Shown here piece after piece: positions 29,800-40,255 of a stretch of DNA of 64,000 bases (positions are counted from its first letter, which is position 1; every line of letters begins with the position of its first letter). A program made the translations under genes and the position numbers. Under the pieces are notes generated by a model. That model was not told the DNA's origin and ran no database searches. It was given only the letters and a program-made list of their open reading frames with translations. The stretch covers positions 62,001 to 126,000 of the forward strand of contig CAOLHI010003147.1 of the NCBI GenBank assembly GCA_948474755.1, read 5' to 3'. The stretch comes from Ctenosaura bakeri (Eukaryota > Chordata > Lepidosauria > Squamata > Iguanidae).

Positions 29800-30520
29800 T
29801 TCCCCACGGCCGGTATTAAACCTGGGTGGATCCAATCAGACCGTCGCTTTCTGTTGGCTGACATGGGAGCCCTCGTGATCTCATTCACTCCCCAGTTTCT
29901 CACACTCAGGGGAGGGAGAGGCGAGCGCAATGGAGAGAGACAGGGGCCATTTGCGCACTAGCCTGTTATAGCGCGATTATTCCACTTTCAACCTCCTATG
30001 GAATCCTGGGGTCTGCAGTTTAGTTTAGTCTGCAGACCCCAGGATTCCATAGGATGTTGAAAGTGGAATAATCGCACTATAACAGGCTAGTGCGCAAATG
30101 GCCAGAGTATCTTTTGGAGAGCTGGGATTGGCTCCGCCTCCCCCTTGTTGTTCCTTCCTCCTCCTTTTCTCTGGTGCGCTGGGAAACTGTGTGATCGCAG
30201 GCACCCCGTCGCAATTTGTTGCTGCGTTCTTCTCTCCACCCCCTCCTCCCTTCACAACAACAACAGGATAGCTATAGATATAGATATATATGATCGGGAG
30301 GGAGAGGTGGCTTGGAATCTCTGCTTTTCAAGCTGGATGGGAAAGGTGGCTCGAAAGGGTGGCTTTCTCCTCTCCTCCCACATCCCTTTATTTTTATTTA
30401 TTTTTTTTTTTAAAGTGCTGGCTTCTAGTTCAAAGTTCAGAAAGCATCACTACCCCTCCTCCCCCCCAAAAGTGCAGTAGCTTTTTTTTTTTTTTTAAAG
30501 CAAGATGGCGGAGTTGCACT
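29800..30520 (+). promoter_or_regulatory. ZHX1: Candidate ZHX1 promoter region
   Basis: The most CpG- and GC-rich stretch upstream of ZHX1. It has CCAAT boxes in both directions (ggatccaatcag near 29830; gggattggctccgcctcccc near 30122, joined to a GC box), purine/pyrimidine ETS-like tracts (ttccttcctcctcc) and, at 30502–30512, AAGATGGCGGA, a YY1-type element usually found just after transcription starts. A TATA-like gcttataaaggc lies at 30541. A fold-back MITE occupies 29945–30103. Promoter function is inferred from motifs and position. Confidence 0.55.
29945..30103. mobile_element. Palindromic (fold-back) MITE, copy B, beside the ZHX1 promoter
   Basis: A 159-nt nearly exact palindrome. The outer arm ggccatttgcgcactagcct and the inner arm attattccactttcaacctc … atggaatcctggggtctgca are mirrored, around a short tttag centre. 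The arms differ at very few places, so the copy is young or its arms are kept alike. It lies about 20 nt before the CCAAT/GC-box cluster. Confidence 0.8.
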
Positions 30521-30571
30521 GAACAAGCAAGAAGCAGAGGGCTTATAAAGGCAGCCTGCACGCATTGCAAG
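30480..30571 (+). other. ZHX1: ZHX1 non-coding first exon (candidate)
   Basis: The sequence after the YY1-type motif ends at a consensus 5' splice site (attgcaag/gtaggg, exon end 30571). ZHX1 genes have non-coding 5' exons and one coding exon, so this is a plausible first exon. The transcription start is not determined. No ATG with a long frame lies inside. Confidence 0.4.
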
Positions 30572-30599
30572 GTAGGGGATTTTAAAACATTTTTAAATA

Positions 30600-31983
30600 A
30601 CCTTTTGTGTCAGCGCGAGGAATGCAAGATGGGGTGAGGGATGAGTGGTTCCCTCTAGATCTGGAATGGCCCAAAGGCTTTAAAACAAGAGGAAAAACTG
30701 GTAGGGGGAAAAAAAAAATAACACAAGCATTTTTTCTTTTCTTTGCACACACTCATGTTCAGAGCTGTTTTCTTTTTTTTCCTGGGAAGCTTGTGCTTGG
30801 CAGATGTTGATTGTACATTCCTGTCCCTCAAATGTTAAAAAGCTTTTGGGACAGAGCAGTGAGGGAAGGGATTTCTGAGGTGCACTAAAAGACACCCCAA
30901 TTCTGTACTCTTGTGTTCCCCCATGTTTTGTTGCGGAGACTCAGAGCAAGAAGGTGTCTTGTTCGAAAAGACACATTGAGGCCATAGAACTCTTGTCACA
31001 AATCGAGAGGAAATGCTGGTGATGATGGGGAAGGGGCAATTTTTTAACCAATATTTTTGTGCTTTCTGATCAGTGCTCTTTTGCCTCTATTGTTCGCTCC
31101 CCTTGCTGTAATTCAGAGGGAATTAAGAAACTGTGTGGCTGAGGGATGAGGTTTAGTCAAAATCAAGGCCTTATGATGGAAAGATGGCTATTTAACTGAG
31201 GAGGAGGAGGAGGGTCTGATCCTTACCGTCCCCCTTTTTGTCTGGACCTGCCCTAAAGCATGAACTTACTGCAAAATTATTTTATCCGGCGCTAATTGTA
31301 TAAATGCAGTGCTGCAAAAATATCTGCTATTGCTTGGGAATAAGGAAACCTCCCCCCCTCTTTTTTTTGTATGCAACCTACAAAATACACTGGAGGGAGT
31401 GGCCCATAAGGGGATGGGGTCTGTGCGTGTCTTGTGGCTGAAGGGAAACTAGGTGACCTGGATTAAATCTGTCACATTTGTGTCTAAGGGTGATGATGTA
31501 CATGGGGCTAGCTTAGTTACACTGATAACAGCCTTCTGAGTGTAGGTGAGCCAAAAGGAGAGTAGTTTGCACAAGCCCCCCTAGTCTTATGGCTAAGCAA
31601 AGATGTAATGTCAAGCTCTCCTTTTTTAACTAATATACAAAAGTGCATTGAAATCTAAAAGCATTACAGATCCCAGGGACTCAATATAGTTGAACTGTGC
31701 TCAGGTATTCTTTTTGGGTAACTATATGGTAGTTGCAGAATTGTGTTATAGACTTGCGACTGAGCTGGAGAAGCTGTGGCCCTCAGTAGTATGTAAAAGA
31801 AAGTGAATTGTGCAGTCCTGAAATGGTACAACTCTATCCTGCCCACTATCATGCTTCGTTCTGCCTACTACAGGCTATGTGTTCCCCCTCCTCTATAACA
31901 TTTCCCCATGGGGGGAACAGACCTTTGTTGGAAAAATGATCCCCACCTCTAATAGACAGGGTTGTCTTTCTTTGACCTGATGT
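30600..31983. other. ZHX1 intron 1, first part
   Basis: No gene or named repeat seen. Moderately GC-rich near the promoter, then AT-rich. Confidence 0.5.
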
Positions 31984-32205
31984 AGAACCAATATGGTTTG
32001 AGCATTGGATTGTGACTCTGGAGTCCAGGGTTTGAATCCTTCCTCAGCCATGGAAACCCAATGGATGGCATTGGGCAAGTCACATTCTCTCAACCTAAGA
32101 GGAAAGCAATGGCAAATCTCTGAACAAATTTTGTCAAGAAAACCCTGCGATAGGTTCACCTGAGAGTTGCTGTAAGTTGGAAGCAACTTGAAGGCACATA
32201 ACAGT
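31984..32205 (+). repeat. tRNA-derived SINE (Sauria-like)
   Basis: Head 'atggtttgagcattggattg', B-box 'gggtttgaatccttcct', 'ggcattgggcaagtcac', 'aagaaaaccctgcgatagg' and tail 'gcaacttgaaggcacataac'. Nearly full length; not a tRNA gene, since no cloverleaf closes. Confidence 0.78.
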
Positions 32206-32615
32206 ATTTCTAACCACATGCATATGTAATTTTATTTTGCAGAGTATCTAATACAGTACTTACTTCTATCCTGGTGGATGTGCAGTAGAAGATGAGCCTC
32301 CTTCTGCCCCCAGGAAGAGATGGAAATAAAGAACTGGAGTCTCTAAGGAGACTTAAAATGAATTTATAATTGCAGGAGGTGGCTGGCCTCCAAACACACA
32401 CCTGGACACAGTGATAGGTACTTTTTGTGCTACACCTGGTTTACTTTCTGGGATCGGTTAGTCTTGGTTTTCCAGGTAGCTAAAACTGTCGTCATTTTTC
32501 AAACTGACTACAGCAGTCTCATTTCTACACCACACTGTTCTCATCTATTAATTCCAGAACTATGATGGCCAAACATCTTGCCTCTCCCATTCTCTTTTTC
32601 TCTTGCCTCTCCCAT

Positions 32616-32740
32616 TCTTTGGAGGTTTTTAAACAGAGGCTGGATGGTCATTTGCTGGGAATGCTTTGATTGTGTATTCCTGCATGGCAGGGGTTGGACT
32701 AGATGGCCTTTGTGGTCTCTTCCACCTCTATGATTCCATG
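32616..32740 (+). repeat. CR1 LINE 3' terminal fragment
   Basis: The typical CR1 3'UTR: 'ggaggtttttaaacagaggc tggatggtc', 'gggttggactagatggcctt', 'tggtctcttccacctctatg' and attcca. About 125 nt. Confidence 0.8.
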
Positions 32741-32924
32741 GAGAACTTTCTTCATGTATCGTAAGCCAATGGGCTTGGATATGTTTGTCAAAATGCCTGT
32801 AAGGAGGGTGATACAGATCAGACATTATCAACCTTTAGTCCTCTAGATCTTAGAGACATCAGGTACCAGAAATCTCAGCCAGCCACGCTCAGTGGTGAAA
32901 TGGTTCTAGAAACCTAAATCCAGT

Positions 32925-33172
32925 GAGTGCCACTGTGGTGGAGTGGTTTGAGCGTTGGACTATGCCCTGAAGCCCAGGGTTCAAATCCCTGTTTGACCAT
33001 GGATGCCCCCTGGTTGACCTTGGGCAAACATACACTCCCAGCCTCAGAGGAAGGCAAAGGCAATCCTTCTCTGAACAAATCTTACCAAGAAAACCCTATG
33101 ATAGGTTTGCCTTAGGGTCACCATAAGTCATTTCCAAAAAGTTGGAAATGACTTGAAGGCACACAACAACTA
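32925..33172 (+). repeat. tRNA-derived SINE (Sauria-like), full length
   Basis: All blocks in order from 'gccactgtggtggagtggtt' to 'gacttgaaggcacacaacaac'. A small duplication of the tcatttccaaa segment occurs at about 33127–33145. Confidence 0.8.
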
Positions 33173-33179
33173 CAAAATC

Positions 33180-34520
33180 CAAAGCTTCTGGAGGACTAAA
33201 GCTTGAGAAATACTGGTATAAACAGTATCCTGTGAATCGCTGATCACAGCAGGGGGAATCTGTGACCTTCCATGGTGGACTCACGTTCACATTGGCCGGA
33301 ACTCGCCTAAATATTGGTGGAAATACTAGTTCAGCAATTTCTGAAGTCTCAAGTATCCAGAGCTGTGATCAGCAGCTAATTTTCTTTAGGGATAACTTAA
33401 AGTGAGGACAGGTGTGCTACTACCTGCTTTTAAAATGCCTGTAGTGAGGTTCTGCTGCTAGGAATGCTATTTTCTCCTCCTGCTTAGTGAGCAGGGCTGA
33501 GTTCACTGGTTTTAGGCTGTTGGGGTTCAAGTTGCCAACTTTTATGCTGAAATCCAGGAAGCACTTTGGAAATAAGTGCCTGAGTGTCCAGTACAGCAAA
33601 CTGTTACTTGGAGTGCTTCCACTGTTAATGTGCTGAACCCATTAATTTCTTTTTCCAGCATTCATATAATAGAGCATGAGTCTCCATGGTGCTTATGCGT
33701 GTTGAGTGTTGTTATTTGACTCACTTCACACCTGAAATTCTCTATATGGAAATATCCATAACCATGCTTGGATTTGGTTTCTGTGTTTTTGTTGATACAA
33801 GCAGTTATCTCTCTAGAGAGTAGTAAATGGTTGACTTCTGGGCTTTGGCTGAAATCTGAACAGGGTTTGGAAAAAAATACTTTTTTGAACTACAGCTGTC
33901 TGAATTCCCCAGCCAGCATGGTCATACAGCTCTTCTTAAGCTCTGCACCTAAGTTATGTACATTTGCCATAATGTCAGTAGCATCCTGCCCACTGAGCTT
34001 TATCAATTCCCACTGTTGTAGTGTCTGGGAAAGCTTATCAGGTGGATTGTGACTGATGATCATTTGATTATCGTTGTTGGCTGCAAACATTGAAATATAC
34101 AGAGCTTGGAAAGTTAACTTTTAGAAAGTAAATAATTAACAGTTATTGTTCCAAGTAGTTTATATTATGCTAACAGTTAATGCAATAGAAACCAGAACTT
34201 GGAAATGTTATTTTTAAAATTTGCAGATTCCAGAGTTGTCATGCTGGAAGGAGAATTCTGGGAGCTGTGGTTAAAAAAAAGGGGGGGATTTTTCCATTAT
34301 TGATAAAACACATGGTAATGCATGGACTAGCACAGAATTGGTGGTGCATGAACTAGCACAGTCCCAGCCACGTATAAAATCAGCCTGAACAAGTGGTCTC
34401 TATCCAAGAGTGAAGAAGAGATGCAAATAGTGGATTTGGGGCAATACTGTTTACAAATGAAATAGTGCTGTGCTGGCTCATCTTTTCTTTCTGCCAGAAT
34501 AAAAGAGGGTTGGGAAGGAA
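33180..34520. other. ZHX1 intron 1, no gene
   Basis: Non-coding. Pieces of a common dispersed motif (gaattccccagccagcatgg near 33901; aggagaattctgggagctgt near 34250) occur; its family is not named. Confidence 0.45.
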
Positions 34521-34524
34521 GGTC

Positions 34525-34700
34525 AGTGGTGGTAGAGCAGTTGTTTGGCATACAGAAGGTCCTCAGTTGAATCCCCAGCTCTTGTCAAAATGCTGAAGTG
34601 ACGTGATCCACTTGTCTCTGCATGGAAGAATTTCTTCTAGGTCGGTTATTTCTCCTCAAGATTGGGCCAGCCAGTCAGAGAATTTGGCTTTTTATCAGTA
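34525..34700 (+). repeat. tRNA-type SINE, second family, diverged
   Basis: Head 'gtggtagagcagttgtttgg catacagaaggtcctcagtt gaatcccc' resembles the widespread reptile SINE 'ctcagtggtagagcatctgc'. The same family is at 52251–52450 (+), 50645–50755 (+, 3' part), 19355–19465 (−) and 40075–40160 (−). Confidence 0.6.
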
Positions 34701-35105
34701 AGTTTCCTAAATTCATAGAAATGAGTCCAAAGCTGCTTTTCCTCTCACAGCAAGAAGGAAGACAGAGCATAGAAAAGTTCCTGTTTTAGATAACAGTGTC
34801 CAGAACATGCCAGCTAACACAACTGCTCTCCATGTTGGCTGGGGAATTCTGCAGGTTGTAGTCCAAAAAGGTCAGAACAGGGATGTGTGTGCTGTTCCTT
34901 GCCAAGCTTGATAAAATGTGGATGACAGTTTTTTAAAAAATTATTTAACTGATGTATAGGCTACCTGTGGGCCCCTACCTTCATACGGCAGCTTATAATA
35001 CAATACAGTACACCACTGAAGTAAAGAATGTATCAGAACATTGTTAAATAACTTTTCACACTAAAAAGCAGTTTGGGTTTTACCTAAACTGGAAAAAAAT
35101 GTTCG

Positions 35106-35248
35106 TAGGGAGTTTGCCCTTGCTTTCCACTGTGAGTGTGTGACTTGCCCAAAGTCACCCAGTGGGCTTCCATGGCTAAGCGGGGATTCAAACCCTGGTC
35201 TTTCTGTGTTGTGGTCTAGCACTCAGACCACTACATCATGCTAGCTCT
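35106..35248 (-). repeat. SINE 5' part (Sauria-like)
   Basis: Inverse of the SINE head and middle: 'cactgtgagtgtgtgacttg', 'cccagtgggcttccatggct', 'gggattcaaaccctgg' and 'cagaccactacatcatgcta'. The 3' tail is missing. Confidence 0.7.
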
Positions 35249-35546
35249 TGCTTTATAATTAGAGCTTGGAAATGTTCAGAATCACCCAGCTGTCATGACA
35301 ACTAGTTAGGAGTTCTTATCCAACAAAGGGAACTTTTCCAAGCTCTGTTTATAATACTTTATATTTGACAAAGAATAATTTACTAATGAGATTAGGAAAG
35401 GACAGTGACTTGTACAAGTTAGTTTCAAGGGTAATTAGGGCCTTAAATTTGAAGCAAATCTATTTCTCATGGAATTGATGGCAACCTATTTGCCATGCCT
35501 TTTGGCCCAGAGATGGAGAGTTGCACTGAGTCACACAGGACGCAGA

Positions 35547-35960
35547 GAATCATAGAGTCATAGAATCATAGAATTAAAAGAGACCACAAAGGCCATCAAG
35601 TCCAACTCCCTACCATGCAGAAAAACACCATCAAAGCACTTCCAACAGATAACCATGAAGCCTCTGTTTAAAAGCTTCTAAAGGTGGAGACTCCATCAAA
35701 CACTGAGGCAGCGTATTCCACTGTTGAACTGCTCTTACCATCAGGAAATTCTTCCTAATGTTTGGCTAGAATCTCTTTCCTGTAGCTTGAAGTCATTGCT
35801 CCATGTCCTAGTCTCTGGAGCAGCAGAAAACAAGTTTGCCCTATCTTCCCTTCAGATAGTTAGTGCTATCATGTCATCTCTTAACCTTCTCTTCATCAGG
35901 CTAAACATACCCAGCTCCTTAAACCACTCTTTATAGGGCATGGTTTCCCAGCCAGAAGAA
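35547..35960 (-). repeat. CR1 LINE 3' fragment
   Basis: Starts with catagagtcatagaatcata and continues through the CR1 3'UTR into the last ORF2 codons on the minus strand (MPYKEWFKELGMFSLMKRRLRDDMIALT). DNA from 35961 to 36989 shows nothing recognisable. Confidence 0.82.
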
Positions 35961-36989
35961 TAGCTGCCTTCGGTAGAAAGGAGTGGCAAAAGTAAGATAC
36001 TCTTGATAGTGTGAAAAAGGTTCAAATCACATTGGATAATGTTTTTGAAAAAAAATTTTGCAGCACATGTGGATATGGTCCACCGGAGGGTTGATAGACC
36101 TGGTTTTGCCGTTTGTCTGGGACTGCAGTGGCAGGGGAAGGCAGAGTTTGCCAGTCTGCTGATACTGATCATAACCCCCTAATTCAGCTTCTTCTAAGAT
36201 GTTTTAAGCTGCCTTTTTCCTGATCATCCTGATTAGGGATATTTGAAGTCCAGTACTTTTTAGGTTCAGGACAGCTGCTGTGGGGGAATACAAATACAGA
36301 TGGAAGAGTAGCCTCAAAGTATATCTCAGAATAATGTTAAAGTATATCCCATTCTCACTTGCTCGCACCCCTGCAATAGACTTCAGTGTCTGGTTTAATA
36401 AGTCATGGATCTTGAATTAAAAAAATAGAGGAAAAAACAGATGAAAAATGCTAATTTCAGTCAGAGTGAATTGTGTGCGACCAAGCATTCAAATGGCATT
36501 AAAGAAGGCATTTTCAAATTATCCATAAAATAGAAGGAAGGACCCATAGTCCAAAAGATTTCTAAACATCTTTCAAGCAAATATTTCATCTGTAAAACAA
36601 ATTCAGGTAATATACTTTTAACAGGTTTATTTCAGATTTTAAATATTAGTAATAAAGGCATGAGCTGAGTTGCAAATATAGTTTTCTACAAGATTAGCAC
36701 TTCTAAGTTAACAAAATGGTGTACTGCTTTTTTGGTTTATAACAGCTGCCTATTTCTTAATCTGATAAAATTTCTTGGGTGGAACAAAGCAGGTGCTGGC
36801 TTTTCATTAAGCGCAGCACGTAATCATGGGCTGTTTGACACTGACTTGACATTCTATTTTTTAAAATATATTTCTTTGAACAAGTTAATAAATATGTTTG
36901 TCACAATAAAGAGGCACTCTTCATTAACCTGTGGCAGAAATAGCTCTCTGCTTTCGAATTTATACTGTTATCTAAAAAAACATTTTCAT

Positions 36990-37680
36990 GGTTCAGTATG
37001 TTGCTATTTTTTGCTGTCAAGTCAACTTTGGCTTTAAGAGACTTCCAGAAACTCTGATCATCATCATCGGTCCCCGCTCAGGTCTTGCAACTTCAAAGCC
37101 ATGGCTTCCTTGATTGAACCGTCCTGTTCCTAGGGCAGTTTCTGTCATTTCTTACTGCCTTCTACTTTACCAAGCATTATTCTCTTTTCCAGTGAGTCTC
37201 AGCATCTCATGATATATCCAAAGTAAGACAGCCTGAGTTTAGTAATCTCTACTACTGAGAGTTCAGATTTGATTTGTTCTAAGACCCATTAATATTTTTA
37301 GCAGTCCATAGAACTCTTCTTAAGCACCACGTTTCAAGTGAGTTGATTTTCTTCCTGTCAGCTTTCTTCCCTGTCCAGTTTTCACATTCACACATTGAAA
37401 TCAGAAATACTGTGTCCTGTGTGATTCTGACTTTGGTATTTAATGATATATCTTTATGCCTGAGGATCTTACCTGGTTCCTTTACAGCTGCCCTTCCAAG
37501 TCTTAATCTTCTTCTGATTTCTTGACTAAGGTCTCCATTTGGATTAATGACTGGGCCACAGTACAGAAAATCTTTTAACTATTTCAGTGTCTTCATTCCC
37601 CACTTTAAAGTTATGTAAATCGTCTGTGCTCATCATTTTTGCCATTTTAAAAAAATCAGCATGATTACTTCGGTCTTCTA
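36990..37680 (-). repeat. RTE/BovB-type LINE fragment
   Basis: On the minus strand the order of blocks is that of the BovB-like RT C-terminus: 'GRKLTGRKSTHLKRGA', '…SMDC-KY-WVLEQI-SELS', 'KLRLSYFGYIMRC', 'LGKVEGSKK' and 'LQDLSGD'. Stops and indels throughout. Same family as 1330–1960. Confidence 0.6.
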
Positions 37681-37832
37681 GCTTGTCATCATTAGGTTGT
37701 CACATTCATTTCCATCACATTCAAGACCTGTAGATTTTAGATGCAGAGGTGGCAGATAGTTTTGCTGTGGCAATTGTAGAGCTAGCGAGCTGCCAGATTG
37801 ATTGAAGCTTGCTGTCACATACAAAATTCTTT

Positions 37833-38272
37833 GAGAGCCAGCATGGTGTAGTACAGAGCTTTCCAAACTTTTCATTTGGTGACACACTTTTTAGACATGT
37901 ATCATTTCGAGACACAGTAATTTCAGGCTTACTAACCCCTTATAAGAGATACAGACACGTACATAAATAGTAATAACAAAAGGTATGGGAAGACAACAAA
38001 TCTCATGAAAATCTTTCATATATTTTTAAAAATATATGATTATAAATAATAACATACCTACACACTTCAGGTGACACACTAACGTGTCGCGTCACACCAT
38101 TTGGAAAGCCCTGTTTGAGCATTGCACAATGACCCTGGAGAGCAGGGTTCGATTCCCTGCTCAGCAATGGAAACCCATGGGGTGACCTTGGGCATGTCAC
38201 ACACTCTCAGCCCCTAGAAAACCCTGTGATAGGGTCACCATAAGGTGGAAATGACTTGAAGTCACATAACAA
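37833..38272 (+). repeat. SINE (Sauria-like) interrupted by an MITE
   Basis: SINE head tgagagccagcatggtgtag at 37832–37853, then the MITE 37854–38113, then the SINE from tttgagcattgcacaatgac to cttgaagtcacataacaa at 38114–38272. The SINE was in place before the MITE. Confidence 0.78.
37854..38113 (+). mobile_element. hAT-like MITE nested in a SINE
   Basis: A 260-nt element with terminal inverted repeats CAGAGCTTTCCAAAC and TTGGAAAGCCCTG. The interior (gtgtgtaggtatgttattat, cttataaggggttagtaagc on the minus strand) matches the element at 1392–1713. No 8-bp duplication is visible at this insertion. Confidence 0.7.
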
Positions 38273-38348
38273 GATTCTTTCTATCCAGATTTTCATAGTA
38301 GGTGCTGTTTTTGTCTGACTCCCCCATGGACTAAAACTGTTAAAAATA

Positions 38349-39095
38349 TGGGTATTCCTCAGTTAACAAAGCTTCTGACAAGCTGCTTTTTACAAAGTCT
38401 TTTTCATGCCTTCCCATTCTCTGCTGTTCCTCATCCTCTGTTTACCTGGAAATTTATTTAACAGAATCAGCATTGGGAGGATGGTGAAAGAAGGCTGGAG
38501 AAAAAGACTTCCAATATCAGACTGTAGGAGCAGATCTGCAGTGAACAGTGCAATAGAGCATGAGCTAGGGAAGAACAGGATTCTACTCTCGTCAATCCTA
38601 CTGCAGCTCCTACTGCAGCTGTGTATACTTCCCTACAACAGACAAGGTAAACAGAAGAGGCCTCCAGAATCTCTTACTAAGTGTGCATCAACAGCAAAAC
38701 AGGGAGAAAAGGGGGAAAGCAGACATGCTCACCTCACTAGCTGCCCCCAGATTGTTAAAAAAAGCATAGATCTATAAGGTTGGCCACCAAAGTGGAAATC
38801 ATAAGAAAAGTGGAGGCAGGTGAAAGAAAAAGTCATCCCTGGAAGAAACTTTCAAGTGTTTTGTAGTTGAATCGAAATGTTTCTTGATATTTATGCAAGC
38901 CTTCTGTAATCTGGTCTTTTCAAATTGTAACTTTTGGATAAAAAGTTTGCAGAAAACTTTTAAAAGTTTGCTCTTCTCTTTTGTAGTGTGGGATATCCCT
39001 GTTCCTTCCATGTTATTTTTGCCTTTGCTGCCAAGTTTTCTGTTGAAGAAGTGATGCCCAGGGATACATCTGTTTTGTTAACTGAGGTGTACCTG
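38349..39095. mobile_element. Tigger-like non-autonomous DNA transposon
   Basis: 747 bp between TA dinucleotides. The left end TGGGTATTCCTCAGTTAACA and the right end, read inverted, CAGGTACACCTCAGTTAACA match at about 16 of 20 positions. CAGGTA-type ends with TA duplication are typical of pogo/Tigger elements. The interior (short ORFs up to 123 codons) shows no transposase. Confidence 0.65.
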
Positions 39096-39099
39096 TACT

Positions 39100-40160
39100 G
39101 AAAAAAAGAGAATCACAGTAATATAAAAAGAGCATAAAGTTAAATATCCTGACACTGGCTTTTATGGGTCTTTTGGCAAAGCTGTGGTGATGTCATGGGA
39201 TGTTCACAAACATCTAAGTGTTAAGGTGGAAAGAGTGAGTCATTAAAGTGAGGGCAAAACAAGAGATTACAAAAGGAAGTTAATGCCAGTTTCACTGCAG
39301 GAGAAAGCTTCACATATTACCTAGGGTTTGTATTGCTTTTGGCAGAAAGCAAGTGCAGAGGAACCGACAGAAACATGGGTAAGATGCTGAGAAGATAGAT
39401 TGTTCAGGAGTGGAGGACTAGAGACAGTGTTGCTGGAATTCAGAAACTGATAATATAGATGGATAGAACATGCATGGGATTGGCAGAAGGAGGCATTAGG
39501 ATGCCGTGATCTTTGAGGGTTGTGCTTGAAAGCAGAGAGGGGGGATATCAGGCATTGGGGCTGAATCTATCCTTCCATCTCAAATTGGCCCTTTAGGGTT
39601 CCTTTCTAATGGCATCATCCTTTTGTAATTTCCCAGATTTTGTATGGATTTTTCATCCTTTCCAAATAATTGCAATGCCCCTCCTAAGACTTAGTTACTG
39701 GAAGTGAGAACTTTAAAGTAAAATATGTTGATATTCTTGACTCTGCCTTTTTGCCTTTGACTCTGCCCTAAAAGAAGTTTACCATCCTTGAGCTAAAGAA
39801 GGGAGAGATCACGATGAATCCTAAACAGAGAATTGAAACTATCTCAAATTGATAGTCTATCTAGTTCAGTGTTGTCTACTCTGACAGTACTTTGCAAGGT
39901 TTCTGGTGGAGATTTTTTACACCATCTCCTAGCTGAGGTCATTTTCACTCAGGACTGGAGAAACAAATGCCTCCTCAGAGGTTGTTGGACTCCGTCTTTC
40001 CTTAGTCCCTGGCAGTGAAGTTAGTCATTGACTGTGATGGGAATTCTGCTTCAGCATCAACTGGAACATCATAAGTTTTGCCTGATTTAAATATACCTGT
40101 AGATACCAGGGACTGAACTTGGGACCTTCTGTATGCAAACATATTCTCTCTCCATGCTCA
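39100..40160. other. ZHX1 intron 1, no gene
   Basis: Non-coding. Only a diverged tRNA-type SINE remnant on the minus strand (about 40075–40160, 'gggactgaacttgggacctt') is seen. Confidence 0.5.
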
Positions 40161-40255
40161 ACTTAGAATCATAGAATCACAGAATCATAGAAATGTAGAG
40201 TTGGAAGAGACCACACGGGCCATCCAGTCCAACCCCCTGCCATGCAGGAACACCC

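Noticed and set aside
30025..30637. Short ORFs in the ZHX1 promoter region (76–115 codons)
   Set aside because: Low-complexity products around poly-T and purine runs; better explained as promoter and 5'UTR DNA.
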